DNA of 64,000 nt, taken from positions 124,001 through 188,000 of the forward strand of contig NZ_WBOS01000004.1 in assembly GCF_008923245.1 (NCBI RefSeq), written 5' to 3'. Shown here in pieces: positions 51,543-60,940 of this stretch (position 1 is the stretch's first letter; every line of letters starts with the position of its first letter). The DNA comes from Cytobacillus depressus (GTDB lineage: Bacteria > Bacillota > Bacilli > Bacillales > Cytobacillaceae). Below the pieces are notes generated by a model. That model saw only the letters and a program-made list of their open reading frames with translations. It did no database searches and was not told where the DNA came from. The translations under genes and the position numbers were made by a program.

Positions 51543-53687
51543 ATGAGAAAACTATTTTGTAAAAGATTTATTAATTTACTAGTTATTGCTCTACTAGTTC
51601 TACCAATCTTCTCAAGTCTCGCCATTCGTGCGCATGCAGAAGATACAGTGTCGGTTAAATTACTTTCTGTAAACGATTTACATGGGAAGATTGATGTAAC
51701 AGGAACAATTAATAATGTAAATTATGGACGTGCTGATTATTTGGCTACTTATTTAAAAGCCCGTAAAGCAACTAATCCAAATAACACGCTAATTATCCAT
51801 TCTGGAGATATGATTGGTGGCAGTTCTCCGGTTTCAGCCTTACTTCGAGATGAGCCTACAGTTGAAATCATGGAAGCAATCGGATTTGATGTAGGAACTG
51901 TAGGTAACCACGAATTTGATAAAGGTACACAGGAACTCCTTCGGATGGTAAATGGCGGTGACCATCCAAACGGCACAAAAGGATATAAAGGGATGAACTT
52001 TCCGGTTGTTGCCGCTAATGTGGAATATAAAGATACTGGAAAGCTCATATTAGATCCCTATGCCATTAAAGAAGTAGATGGTGTCAAAATTGGATTTATT
52101 GGTGTAGCCACAGTTGAAACACCTAATATGGTGATGGCCTCAGGTATTCAGGATATTCGTTTCACGGACGAAGCGGCAGCTGTTAATAAATATACGGAGG
52201 AGCTAAAAGCAAAAGGAATTAAGGCGATTGTCGTTTTAGCTCACGTTCCTGGAAATCAAAGCGGTGAAACGGCCACTGGTCAAATTGCAAATTTAGCGAA
52301 GAACGTAGATGACGAGGTAGATGTCATTATTGCTGCTCATAATCATGTGAAACTCAATGCGATTGTAGATAACAAACTTATTGTCCAAGCTTGGGAGTAT
52401 GGAAAATCCTTTGCGGATATTGATTTGAAAATTGATCGTGTTACAGGTGACATTGTTGAAAAACATGCGGAAATCGTTGATGTCATTCAAGAAGGTGCAA
52501 CTCCTGACCCAGAGGTTAGTGCAATTTTAGCCAAATATAACGAAATGGTTGGACCAAAATTAAAAGAAGTAGTGGGTTACGCTACCACTCCAATGAATGG
52601 CGGATACCCTATCAAAGGCATCATTGGTGACAATGCTTTAGGAAACTTGATTGCAGATGGAATGAATTTTGAAATGAAGTCTGATTTTGCTTTAATGAAC
52701 GGCGGGGGAATCCGTGATGTTCTGGCCCAAGGCGAAATTACTTGGGAAAATCTTTTCAATATCCAGCCATTTAATAACACACTGGTTACGGTCACCATTC
52801 CGGGATCAGCATTGGAACCTATATTAAATGCTCAGTTTTCATCCTATGGGCCGGACGTCTCCATTGGTGGATTCTCTTATACATGGGATAGTAAGAAAAA
52901 TAAAGTAGTGAATATCTATCTTCCTGATGGAACACCAATTGATAAGAATGGGACCTATACGCTTACTGTCAACAATTATATGTATGAACATGGAACTGAT
53001 AAATATAAAATTCGCCAATATAGCAAAGACCCAGTTCAAGGACCTGAAGATTTACAAGCCACTGTAAATTTCGTAAAAAGCTTTAATGGACCAATCCAAT
53101 ATGTAGCGGAAGGAAGAATCTCGGAAGACTTCAAGGCGCCTGAACTGGTGGATGCGGTATTACATGGGGCTGACTTGAAAGATGGATCGTATCTTCATGA
53201 AGTCAAAGTATCATTGGCAGCAACAGATGCAGGTATCGGGATTTCGCATATTGAGTATAGCCTAGATAACGGTGTCACTTGGAAACGTTATGATGAGGGG
53301 TTAACGATCAATAAAGCAGGTAAAAACTCTATTCAATACCGTGCGATTGATAAAGTGCATAATGTATCAGAGACGAAAACTCTTGAGGTATTCATTACAC
53401 CTGCATCAATTGAAAATACGATTTCTTTAGTGAAACAAGCAGATGGGGATAAAGGAATTAAAGCATCGCTTATTGATCAGTTGGAAAATGCAATCAAAAC
53501 TTTTGAAAAAGATAAAGAAGATAAAGCTTATCAATCTTTAGAAAAAATTTACTTGCATATTAGCAAGCTCTCAAATAAGCATTTAGGGGAAATGGATAAA
53601 AACGAAATCATGTTCATGCTTAAATACATCATTGAACATAGAACAGAAATTAGTCGGAATGAGTTACCAGCCTTATTAGCAAGTTAA
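51543..53687 (+). CDS. Secreted 5'-nucleotidase/UshA-type metallophosphatase with FIMAH domain (714 aa)
   Basis: Extracellular nucleotidase. Signal peptide about 1-33 (ALLVLPIFSSLAIRAHAED). The metallophosphatase part (about 35-270) has VNDLHGKID, HSGDMIGGSS, TVGNHEFDKG and IIAAHNHVK. The 5'-nucleotidase C-domain (about 310-510) has IGDNALGNLIADGM, NGGGIRD and the substrate-stacking region FNIQPFNNTLV. An Ig-like domain follows (about 530-625, DAGIGISHIEYSLDNG) and then a FIMAH domain (about 630-714). No SLH or LPXTG anchor is seen. ATG 51543 follows ATAGGAGGAG. It should release phosphate and nucleosides from external nucleotides, and the PhoP-like box fits phosphate starvation. Confidence 0.92.
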   Translation: MRKLFCKRFINLLVIALLVLPIFSSLAIRAHAEDTVSVKLLSVNDLHGKIDVTGTINNVNYGRADYLATYLKARKATNPNNTLIIHSGDMIGGSSPVSALLRDEPTVEIMEAIGFDVGTVGNHEFDKGTQELLRMVNGGDHPNGTKGYKGMNFPVVAANVEYKDTGKLILDPYAIKEVDGVKIGFIGVATVETPNMVMASGIQDIRFTDEAAAVNKYTEELKAKGIKAIVVLAHVPGNQSGETATGQIANLAKNVDDEVDVIIAAHNHVKLNAIVDNKLIVQAWEYGKSFADIDLKIDRVTGDIVEKHAEIVDVIQEGATPDPEVSAILAKYNEMVGPKLKEVVGYATTPMNGGYPIKGIIGDNALGNLIADGMNFEMKSDFALMNGGGIRDVLAQGEITWENLFNIQPFNNTLVTVTIPGSALEPILNAQFSSYGPDVSIGGFSYTWDSKKNKVVNIYLPDGTPIDKNGTYTLTVNNYMYEHGTDKYKIRQYSKDPVQGPEDLQATVNFVKSFNGPIQYVAEGRISEDFKAPELVDAVLHGADLKDGSYLHEVKVSLAATDAGIGISHIEYSLDNGVTWKRYDEGLTINKAGKNSIQYRAIDKVHNVSETKTLEVFITPASIENTISLVKQADGDKGIKASLIDQLENAIKTFEKDKEDKAYQSLEKIYLHISKLSNKHLGEMDKNEIMFMLKYIIEHRTEISRNELPALLAS

Positions 53688-53740
53688 TTTTCGAATGTTT
53701 GTTATTAATAATAAATCAAAGGCATTAATAATTTTGATAA

Positions 53741-53780
53741 GAATCCCGCTAGTATTTTTATACTAGCGGGATTCTTTTGT
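53741..53780 (+). terminator. Strong terminator after the 5'-nucleotidase gene
   Basis: GAATCCCGCTAGTAT (53741-53755) pairs perfectly with ATACTAGCGGGATTC (53760-53774), loop TTTT, then TTTTGTTT. Confidence 0.92.
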
Positions 53781-54103
53781 TTATTGCGATAGGCCTATTT
53801 AATCTAACTCGCAAAGGCTCAATGCCAAACCGACTATCTTTCTGTCTGTTACATTACCTTTTCCATATTAATAGCTATGAGTCTATTTTTTTATCATTAT
53901 TAACTGCAACAAAAGTATCGGAAAACCAATAATTTAGTTGCGTTTTCTATTTGTTCTCCTGGCTAATTATACCTATCTTAGCACCAGGAACTAGTTTTTT
54001 CTTACTGTTATTTACGAAAATTAAAATAATTCCAACTATTCATGTAAGTTAATTTCTATTAATCTATAATAAAATAGATGGAAAATAATAGGGGGTATTC
54101 ATA
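53781..54103. other. Gene-free region upstream of the M4 protease
   Basis: About 320 AT-rich bases with no reading frame or repeat I can support. A TATAAT at 54065-54070 is a likely -10 for the protease gene, but the -35 is weak (ATGTAA), which fits a promoter needing an activator. Confidence 0.45.
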
Positions 54104-55774
54104 TTGAAGAAAAAGTTTATTATTCCTGTAGCTCTATCATCAGCATTATTGGTAGGTTCAATCCCAATGAATAGCGTATTTGCAAAGCTGGATGATTCGA
54201 AGGTGGTTAGTAGTGTACAAGCTTCTAAGAAGTGGAATGAGAAGGCAAGCGTTCCTGTTTTTGTGAAAGAGCGATTTGCAGAGAAATTTTCTTCTGGCAC
54301 GCCTTCCAATGCAGTAAATTATTTAAAGAAAAACGAAGGTAAAACAGGAATTAAAAATCCGGAAAAAAATTTAAAAGTAAAAGATATTCAAAAAGATGAA
54401 CTAGGTATGACTCACGTCCGCTTTAATCAGTCAATAAATGGAGTTAGCGTAGAAGGGGCGGAAATTATTGTTCATTTTAATAAGAATAATGAAGTAGAAT
54501 CGGTCAACGGAAGAATCAATCAAATGATTGCGGAAGATGGAGTAGACACGACAGCTACCTTAAGCAGTGATACTGCGCTAAAGACAGCATTGTCCTCTGT
54601 CAAAGCACCTGAAGAGCTGACATATGAGCCAACTACTGAGCTTGTTGTCTATCCTTTTGAAGAGGAAAATCATACAGCTTATAAGGTAAATGTTAACTTC
54701 ATGGGGGATGAGCCCGGAAACTGGTTTGTCTTTGTGGATGCAAACACAGGAAATGTAATCGATAAGTATAATGGCTTAATGCATGCAGATGAAATGAAAA
54801 CACAAAAAGGTGTTGGAAAAGGTGTACACGGCGATCACAGGGAGTTACATATTTCCCATGTGAAGGAACCGAAATCTGGAACTAAGTTTGCGCTAGCTGA
54901 TTATGCTCATGAGAATCTTGAAGGTATTTTGACATATGATGCTAAAAATGATACCGATACCCGAAATGATACTCTATATGTTGGGGATTCCGCTGCATTT
55001 TTAAGTGACTATGATCGCGCTGCTGTTGATGCACACTATAATTCCGAGAAGGTATATGACTATTTTTTAAATGAACATGGCCGTAATTCCTTGGATGGGA
55101 AAGGGATGGCTATTAAATCCTATGTTCACTATGGAAGCGATTACAACAATGCATTCTGGAATGGTGCTTGGATGACCTATGGTGATGGAGACGGCAAGTT
55201 CTTTATTTCCCTATCAGCCGGTCTTGACGTTGCTGCCCATGAAATGACCCATGGTGTTATCTCTCATACAGCAAATTTAGTATACCGCGATCAACCTGGA
55301 GCTCTAAACGAATCATTCGCTGACGTCTTTGGTGCACTCGTTGACGATAAAGATTGGGAAATAGGCGAGGATATAATGGCACCGGCAGCTAAAGCGGACG
55401 GTGTAACGAGATTGCGCAGCATGAGTGATCCAAACAGTGTAATAGTTAGTAATGCGCAAAGAGCAGCGTATGGCAGCGGAGTTTATCCGGCTCATATGGA
55501 TGAGTTTTATTACATGCCACGTAATGTAGATAACGGCGGTGTCCATGTTAACTCTTCGATTACAAACCATGCCGCATACTTGATTGGACAAGAAATTGGA
55601 AGACAGAAATTAGGACAAATCTATTATCGGGCATTAACTGTTTATTTAACTCCAAATTCCGATTTTAGCGACGCCCGTAAAGCGATTGTACAGTCTGCGA
55701 TCGATATTTATGGTGAAGGCAGCGCGGAAGAGGTTGCCGTTCATTCCGGTTTTGATGCTGTAGGAATTTACTAA
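54104..55774 (+). CDS. Secreted neutral metalloprotease, M4 (thermolysin/bacillolysin) family (556 aa)
   Basis: Zinc endoprotease made as a prepro-enzyme. Signal peptide about 1-28; FTP and PepSY pro-domains about 60-215; catalytic domain from about 245. The zinc site is His379-Glu380-xx-His383 (HEMTH) with Glu403 in LNESFADVFG, and the transition-state His lies in HVNSSITNHAAYL. The calcium-stabilised C-terminal half ends SGFDAVGIY, as in bacillolysins. Start TTG at 54104 is preceded by AATAGGGGGT. A terminator follows 19 bases after the stop. Its role is extracellular protein breakdown, usually in post-exponential growth. Confidence 0.95.
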   Translation: MKKKFIIPVALSSALLVGSIPMNSVFAKLDDSKVVSSVQASKKWNEKASVPVFVKERFAEKFSSGTPSNAVNYLKKNEGKTGIKNPEKNLKVKDIQKDELGMTHVRFNQSINGVSVEGAEIIVHFNKNNEVESVNGRINQMIAEDGVDTTATLSSDTALKTALSSVKAPEELTYEPTTELVVYPFEEENHTAYKVNVNFMGDEPGNWFVFVDANTGNVIDKYNGLMHADEMKTQKGVGKGVHGDHRELHISHVKEPKSGTKFALADYAHENLEGILTYDAKNDTDTRNDTLYVGDSAAFLSDYDRAAVDAHYNSEKVYDYFLNEHGRNSLDGKGMAIKSYVHYGSDYNNAFWNGAWMTYGDGDGKFFISLSAGLDVAAHEMTHGVISHTANLVYRDQPGALNESFADVFGALVDDKDWEIGEDIMAPAAKADGVTRLRSMSDPNSVIVSNAQRAAYGSGVYPAHMDEFYYMPRNVDNGGVHVNSSITNHAAYLIGQEIGRQKLGQIYYRALTVYLTPNSDFSDARKAIVQSAIDIYGEGSAEEVAVHSGFDAVGIY

Positions 55775-55792
55775 AATAAATAAGCAGAAGCA

Positions 55793-55826
55793 GCCGATTT
55801 CCTTCCTCAGGAAATCGGCTTTTAAG
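55793..55826 (+). terminator. Terminator of the M4 protease gene
   Basis: AGCCGATTTCC (55793-55803), loop TTCCTCA, GGAAATCGGCT (55811-55821), then TTTAAG. It also lies close to the convergent nsrR stop. Confidence 0.85.
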
Positions 55827-55842
55827 ATTCCATATATGATAA

Positions 55843-56277
55843 TTAAGTACGTAAAAGCTGATAAATATCATCTTTATTTTCAATTAAGTCCTCCAATGTA
55901 TATTCTTTTAAAACTTTAAGGAATGCTTGAAGGGCTTCGAATAGCACGTGCTTTAATTTACAGGTGGGTGAAATCACACAATAGTTTCCGCCTTGGCTGA
56001 AACAATCGACAATGTGAAAGTCTTCTTCTGTTTTTGAAACGACTTCCCCGATGTTGATGTCTTTTGGGTGCTTAGCAAGCCGAATACCACCGTTACGGCC
56101 GCGAATCGTTTCAATATAGCCCAGCTTGCCGAGCTCATGAGTGATCTTCATTAGATGGTTTTTTGATATATGGTAAAACTCTGCAATATCCTTAATCGTA
56201 CCTAATTCATCATCTTTTTTTAAACCTAAATATATTAACACACGTAATGAGTAATCCGTATAATTAGTCAACCGCAA
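55843..56277 (-). CDS. nsrR: Nitric-oxide-sensing Rrf2-family repressor NsrR (144 aa)
   Basis: Fe-S-cluster repressor that lets go of DNA when nitric oxide attacks its cluster. With the start at TTG 56277 (AGGGGA 8 bases upstream) the protein reads MRLTNYTDYSLRVLIYLGLK, and the cluster cysteines fall at Cys92, Cys100 and Cys106, the same numbers as in B. subtilis NsrR. The HTH is SISKNHLMK-like (YHISKNHLMKITHELGKLGY). A longer frame to 56355 has no such support. It is divergent from hmp, its expected main target. Confidence 0.93.
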   Translation of the reverse strand: MRLTNYTDYSLRVLIYLGLKKDDELGTIKDIAEFYHISKNHLMKITHELGKLGYIETIRGRNGGIRLAKHPKDINIGEVVSKTEEDFHIVDCFSQGGNYCVISPTCKLKHVLFEALQAFLKVLKEYTLEDLIENKDDIYQLLRT

Positions 56278-56414
56278 TTGTGATATCCCCTTATATTTTC
56301 TGAGATCCTTTTCATTATAGCATTTTGGGAACAAATCCTCATGTAAATGTGACAATTTTTCAAAAGATGCATTACAAATATATCTTTTTATTCGATATTA
56401 GTATAGTCTTAAAC

Positions 56415-56431
56415 ATGTAAATTAAATATAT
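56415..56431 (+). promoter_or_regulatory. NsrR-type operator upstream of hmp
   Basis: ATGTAAATTAAATATAT agrees at 15 of 17 positions with the B. subtilis NsrR site ATRTATYTTAAATATAT that I remember. It is embedded in AAACAT (56411-56416) / ATGTTT (56430-56435), 21 bases before the hmp start, ideal for repression. Confidence 0.75.
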
Positions 56432-56451
56432 GTTTAGGAAGGTGTCAACAT

Positions 56452-57651
56452 ATGTTATCTCAAAAAACAATTGAAATTGTAAAAAGTACGGTTCCTGTAT
56501 TAGAAAAACACGGAAAAGATATTACAACTCGTTTTTATCAATTATTGTTTACTAACAATCCGGAATTATTGAATATTTTTAACCATGCGAATCAAAGACA
56601 AGGACGTCAGCAAACAGCATTAGCAAACGCAGTCTATGCAGCTGCAGCCAACATTGATAATTTAGGTGCAATTATTCCTGTAGTAAAACAAATCGGTCAA
56701 AAACATAGAGCTTTGAACATATTGCCAGAGCATTACCCAATTGTTGGGGAGAATTTACTTGCGGCGATTAAAGATGTATTAGGTGATGCGGCTACTGAAG
56801 AAATTATTGGGGCTTGGGCAGAAGCTTACGGAGTAATTGCTGATGCATTTATCGGCGTTGAAAAAGAAATGTACAAAGAAGCAAAAGAACAGCCTGGTGG
56901 TTGGGAAGGATTCAGAAGCTTTATCGTGGATAAAAAAGTGGAAGAAAGTGATGTTATTACATCCTTTTATTTGAAACCGGAAGATGGCGGAGCAATTGCC
57001 TCTTATCAAGCAGGTCAATATCTTACTGTAAAAGTAAAACCTGAGGACCAAGAGAATACACACCTTCGCCATTACAGCTTATCTGATGCACCAGGAAAAT
57101 ATTATTATCGTATAAGCGTAAAACGTGAAGACAAAGGGGTAGTATCTAATTACTTACATCAAACGATCCAAACAGGTGATGTTCTACTAATTAGCGCACC
57201 TGCAGGTGACTTTGTTCTTGAATCAAATAATAAACCAGCCGTTTTATTAAGTGGCGGTGTAGGCCTAACGCCTATGGTTAGTATGTTAAACACAATAGTA
57301 GAACAGCAGCCAGAACGTGAGGTTACTTTTATACACGGTGCGTTAAACAGCCGCGTACATGCGATGAAAGAGCATGTTGCACAGCTGGCAAATGAACATG
57401 CAAAGGTAAAAAGCTTTGTTGCTTATTCTGAACCGACTGAAGAGGATCGTGCAGCAAAAAGCTTTGATAAAGAAGGTTATGTAGATTTAGAATGGCTGAA
57501 ATCTATCTTGCCGAATAATCAAGCCGATTTTTATTTCTGTGGTCCAACTCCATTTATGAAGATTATGTACCGCAATCTCACAGAGTGGGGTATACCAGTA
57601 GAAAATATTCATTTCGAGTTTTTCGGACCAGCAGCCGAATTAAAAGAATAG
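56452..57651 (+). CDS. hmp: Flavohemoprotein Hmp, nitric oxide dioxygenase (399 aa)
   Basis: Converts nitric oxide and oxygen to nitrate using heme, FAD and NAD(P)H. The globin domain (1-140) starts MLSQKTIEIVKSTVPVLEKH and has the proximal His in VKQIGQKHRALN. The FAD-binding domain (about 150-262) has LRHYSLSDAPG, and the NAD-binding domain (about 265-395) has LLSGGVGLTPMVSML and FYFCGPTPFM. Length is normal. GGAAGGTG precedes the ATG. The nsrR gene is divergent and the operator lies between them. A terminator follows. Confidence 0.95.
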   Translation: MLSQKTIEIVKSTVPVLEKHGKDITTRFYQLLFTNNPELLNIFNHANQRQGRQQTALANAVYAAAANIDNLGAIIPVVKQIGQKHRALNILPEHYPIVGENLLAAIKDVLGDAATEEIIGAWAEAYGVIADAFIGVEKEMYKEAKEQPGGWEGFRSFIVDKKVEESDVITSFYLKPEDGGAIASYQAGQYLTVKVKPEDQENTHLRHYSLSDAPGKYYYRISVKREDKGVVSNYLHQTIQTGDVLLISAPAGDFVLESNNKPAVLLSGGVGLTPMVSMLNTIVEQQPEREVTFIHGALNSRVHAMKEHVAQLANEHAKVKSFVAYSEPTEEDRAAKSFDKEGYVDLEWLKSILPNNQADFYFCGPTPFMKIMYRNLTEWGIPVENIHFEFFGPAAELKE

Positions 57652-57676
57652 CCAGTTGCAATTGGCTAAAAACAGG

Positions 57677-57706
57677 GCTTTCGCTATTATTAGCGGAAGC
57701 TTTTTT
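57677..57706 (+). terminator. Terminator of hmp
   Basis: GCTTTCGCTA (57677-57686) pairs with TAGCGGAAGC (57691-57700) with one G-T pair, then TTTTTTAT. Confidence 0.85.
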
Positions 57707-58081
57707 ATATTGGTTTTGAAAGTTACAGATGAAAAAGAAATAAAATGTCAATTAATAAAGACTAGAAATATTTCATTTTAGGATAATAAACTGTGAATCA
57801 AGAGCTCTTTTAGAAAGGAGGGCTTCTTTATTTGTGAATTTTCATATTTTCGGTAACGGGTATTTATTGAATCTAAGATACTAGAACTAGTAGCATTAAT
57901 CCGACCATAATGAGACTCTTAAGTTATTCTAAAAGTGAACGTGCAAACATAAGTTTTAGTTTATAATACAGTTATTATTAAAAGGACGTGTTGGAAAAAG
58001 TATTAATAAATATTTTTTCTAGTTAATGGGTGCGAGTTTAAAAAAGAAGCCTATCCACTATAGATAAGGAGGAATAATTCT
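57707..58081. other. Gene-free region upstream of the ergothioneine-type importer
   Basis: 375 AT-rich bases. A TAGAAAGGAGGG at 57811-57822 is followed by a 16-codon GTG frame (57834-57884), which I do not accept as a gene given the 11-base spacing and no coupling. The importer promoter must lie in the latter part but is not clear. Confidence 0.4.
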
Positions 58082-59038
58082 ATGATTAAATTTGAAAATG
58101 TATCAAAAAGATACCCAGATGGAACAGTTGCCGTTGACTCATTAGAATTAGAAATTCAGCAGGGTGAGTTTTTTGTCATTGTCGGACCAAGCGGATGTGG
58201 AAAAACGACGACACTAAAATTGATCAATCGGTTGATTCCTCTATCAGATGGCACAATTCTCATTAATGGAAGAAAAATAAGCGAGTATGATATCCATGAG
58301 TTAAGATGGAATATTGGATATGTACTTCAACAGATTGCTCTTTTTCCACATATGACGATTGAGGAAAATATTGCGATTGTTCCTGAAATGAAAAGATGGG
58401 GAAGGGGAAAGGTTAAAACACGAATTCATGAACTTATGAATATGGTTGGATTAGACTATGAAACATACGCAAACAGAAAACCAAGTGAATTATCTGGCGG
58501 GCAACAGCAAAGGGTTGGTGTGATAAGAGCACTTGCAGCAGACCCTGAGATTGTATTAATGGACGAGCCGTTTAGTGCTTTGGATCCAATAAGCCGGGAA
58601 AAACTTCAAGATGATATGTTAGATTTTAAGGAAAATCTCAAAAAGACTACTGTTTTTGTCACCCATGATATGAATGAGGCATTAAAACTTGCAGATCGTA
58701 TCTGCATCATGAAGAATGGGAAAATTGTTCAAATCGGGACACCTCACGAACTTGTTACAAACCCTGCCGATGATTTTGTAAAAGAATTTGTCGGGAATAA
58801 ATATGAAAAATGGACAAGTGACATTAAATTGGATGATTTACTTCAACCAGTGAATAAAGATGAAATGCTGATAACTTCTTTTGCTACCGTACCTGTATCA
58901 GCTCCGTTAAGAGAGATATTGGAAATTCTATCCGAACATGAGCAACTAGTAATGGAGAAAGATGGTAATCCAATCGGCTATATTGATCGCAAGTCTGTTA
59001 TGAAATATTTATCTACTATACTGGAGAAAGGGGTCTGA
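58082..59038 (+). CDS. ABC importer ATPase of the osmoprotectant/ergothioneine class, EgtUA-like (318 aa)
   Basis: Nucleotide-binding subunit of the OpuCA/ProV class. It shows Walker A GPSGCGKTT, Q loop YVLQQIALFPHMTI, signature LSGGQQQRVGVIRA, Walker B IVLMDEPFSALDP and switch VTHDMNEA. A short CBS-like tail follows (about 250-318: VPVSAPLREILEIL, MEKDGNPIGYIDRKSVM), one CBS module and not the two of OpuCA. It is paired with a fused permease-binding protein that closely follows the EgtUBC pattern, so EgtUA is the best reading; glycine betaine or choline uptake is the alternative. The ATG follows AAGGAGG; the next gene starts 3 bases after the stop. Confidence 0.85.
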   Translation: MIKFENVSKRYPDGTVAVDSLELEIQQGEFFVIVGPSGCGKTTTLKLINRLIPLSDGTILINGRKISEYDIHELRWNIGYVLQQIALFPHMTIEENIAIVPEMKRWGRGKVKTRIHELMNMVGLDYETYANRKPSELSGGQQQRVGVIRALAADPEIVLMDEPFSALDPISREKLQDDMLDFKENLKKTTVFVTHDMNEALKLADRICIMKNGKIVQIGTPHELVTNPADDFVKEFVGNKYEKWTSDIKLDDLLQPVNKDEMLITSFATVPVSAPLREILEILSEHEQLVMEKDGNPIGYIDRKSVMKYLSTILEKGV

Positions 59039-59041
59039 CAA

Positions 59042-60559
59042 ATGAATGATTTTACGCAAGTATTTCAAGATAGAAAAGATGAATTAGTAAGTGCATTATT
59101 GGAACATATCCAGATTTCGTTGATTGCCCTTTTCTTTGCAGTAATAATTGCTATTCCATTAGGAATTTATTTAACAAGAAATAAAAAGGTAGCAGAAGGG
59201 ATAATCGGTATAACATCGGTCATTCAAACTATTCCTTCTTTAGCTCTATTAGGTATCCTGATTCCTTTATTTGGTATTGGGAAAGTACCTGCCATAATCG
59301 CTTTAGTTGCTTATGCTTTATTACCTATATTAAGAAATACATATACAGGAATTAAAGAAGTTGATCCTTCATTAATCGAAGCGGCAAGAGCGATGGGGAT
59401 GAACTCAAGAAAAAGATTAATTAGGGTTGAAGTACCGCTTGCGATGCCAATTATCATGGCGGGAATCCGGACAGCAATGGTATTAATTGTAGGAACAGCC
59501 ACCCTTGCCGCATTAATTGGAGCCGGTGGGCTTGGGGATATTATCCTTCTAGGTATTGATAGAAATAATACAAACCTAATTCTACTTGGAGCGATACCGG
59601 CTGCTTTACTTGCAATCCTATTCGATTTATTACTTAAAAAATTTGAACATCTATCATTCAAAAAAGTCTTGATTACACTGGGTACAATCGGGCTATTGGC
59701 TTTAGTTATTATCGTGACTCCAATGATTGGACAACAAAATCAAAAAATTGTTATTGCTGGAAAACTCGGTTCGGAACCGGAAATCTTAATCAATATGTAT
59801 AAAATCTTAATTGAAGAGGAAACAAATCTTCAAGTGGAAATAAAACCAGGTCTAGGCAAAACCTCATTTGTTTTCAATGCTCTTAAATCGGGAAGTATTG
59901 ATATATATCCAGAGTTTACGGGAACAGCGATTTCCGAGTTTTTAAAAGAAACAGCGAAGAGTACAGATCGTGAAGAAGTCTATCAACAAGCAAAAGATGG
60001 TTTGTTGAAGCGGTTTAATATGGTCATGCTGAAACCGATGCATTACAACAATACCTATACTCTGGCAGTACCAAACGATTTTGCGGATCAAAATGGGCTA
60101 GAAACCATTTCCGATTTGAAAGGCAAAGAGGAAAGAATAAATGCAGGTTTTACATTGGAATTTTCCGACCGTGAAGACGGGTATCTGGGAATTCAGGCAC
60201 TATATGGCCTTCATTTTCCTCATCTCATAACGATGGAACCGAAATTACGCTATGCAGCAGTTGAATCGGGTGAGATCAATTTAGTTGATGCCTATTCTAC
60301 TGATAGTGAGTTACGACAATATAATCTGAAAGTGTTAGAAGATGACCAACATTTATTCCCACCATACCAAGGTGCACCATTATTAAGAGAAGAAACCGTC
60401 AAAGAGTATCCGGAAATCGTGGATGCTTTAAACAAATTAGCTGGGAGAATAACGGATGATGAAATGAGAGAAATGAATTATCAGGTGAATGTAGAAGGTA
60501 AAAGTCCCAATGAGGTTGCTAGGAGTTATTTGGAAAAACAGAGTGTAATTAAAAAATAG
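59042..60559 (+). CDS. egtUBC: Fused ABC permease and solute-binding protein, EgtUBC-like (505 aa)
   Basis: The membrane half (about 15-215) has five or six helices with IPSLALLGILIPLFGIGKVP and the EAA loop DPSLIEAARAMGMNSRKRLI. The binding half (about 232-505) begins KIVIAGKLGSEPEILINMYK and contains PGLGKTSFVFNALKSGSIDI, YPEFTGT, AGFTLEFSDREDGYLGIQAL, AYSTDSELRQYNL and PPYQGAPLL. I know this arrangement and these segments from pneumococcal EgtUBC, an ergothioneine importer of the same length. OpuC-like choline/betaine systems have separate genes, so the fusion supports EgtU. Substrate still needs proof. Confidence 0.82.
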   Translation: MNDFTQVFQDRKDELVSALLEHIQISLIALFFAVIIAIPLGIYLTRNKKVAEGIIGITSVIQTIPSLALLGILIPLFGIGKVPAIIALVAYALLPILRNTYTGIKEVDPSLIEAARAMGMNSRKRLIRVEVPLAMPIIMAGIRTAMVLIVGTATLAALIGAGGLGDIILLGIDRNNTNLILLGAIPAALLAILFDLLLKKFEHLSFKKVLITLGTIGLLALVIIVTPMIGQQNQKIVIAGKLGSEPEILINMYKILIEEETNLQVEIKPGLGKTSFVFNALKSGSIDIYPEFTGTAISEFLKETAKSTDREEVYQQAKDGLLKRFNMVMLKPMHYNNTYTLAVPNDFADQNGLETISDLKGKEERINAGFTLEFSDREDGYLGIQALYGLHFPHLITMEPKLRYAAVESGEINLVDAYSTDSELRQYNLKVLEDDQHLFPPYQGAPLLREETVKEYPEIVDALNKLAGRITDDEMREMNYQVNVEGKSPNEVARSYLEKQSVIKK

Positions 60560-60767
60560 AAAATTCCTAGATAAAGTTGTCATGATAACATTGTGGCTTG
60601 CCATATTCACTTTAAATCTTATATTGCAAAAAATCACTAAGGGCATTTTCCCGAAAATTAAGTAAGTAAATTTATTCAGAGTTATTTAAGGAGGGCGTTT
60701 CTACTTTTAGTGGAGACGCTTCGTGTGAAAAAGCAATACAACCCAAAATATAGACAGTCGTAGTCTT

Positions 60768-60826
60768 AAGGTGCCTGCCCCTCAATACGGTAAAGCTTTA
60801 GTATGTCGGGGTCAGGCACCTTTTTT
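60768..60826. repeat. GGTGCCTG/CAGGCACC palindromic repeat, terminator-like
   Basis: AAGGTGCCTG (60768-60777) and CAGGCACCTT (60813-60822) with CCCC/GGGG continuing inward and TTTT after. A fragment with TCAGGCACCTTTTTTT recurs at 63137-63153. The gap 60560-60940 also has a GCGTTTCT/AGTGGAGACGC stem near 60696-60720. No gene is seen. Confidence 0.65.
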
Positions 60827-60940
60827 GCCAACTAATTTAATATCTTGTCCATTTCAACTGGTGTTCCGTCTTCCTTCAGGCTACATTGCTGTTCTAATAT
60901 TGTTTTAATATTCGCTTCGATTACCATCAGTTTGACAAAG

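Noticed and set aside
57834..57884. 16-codon frame after a GGAGGG sequence
   Set aside because: Spacing of 11 bases is too long, and it is not coupled to a gene.
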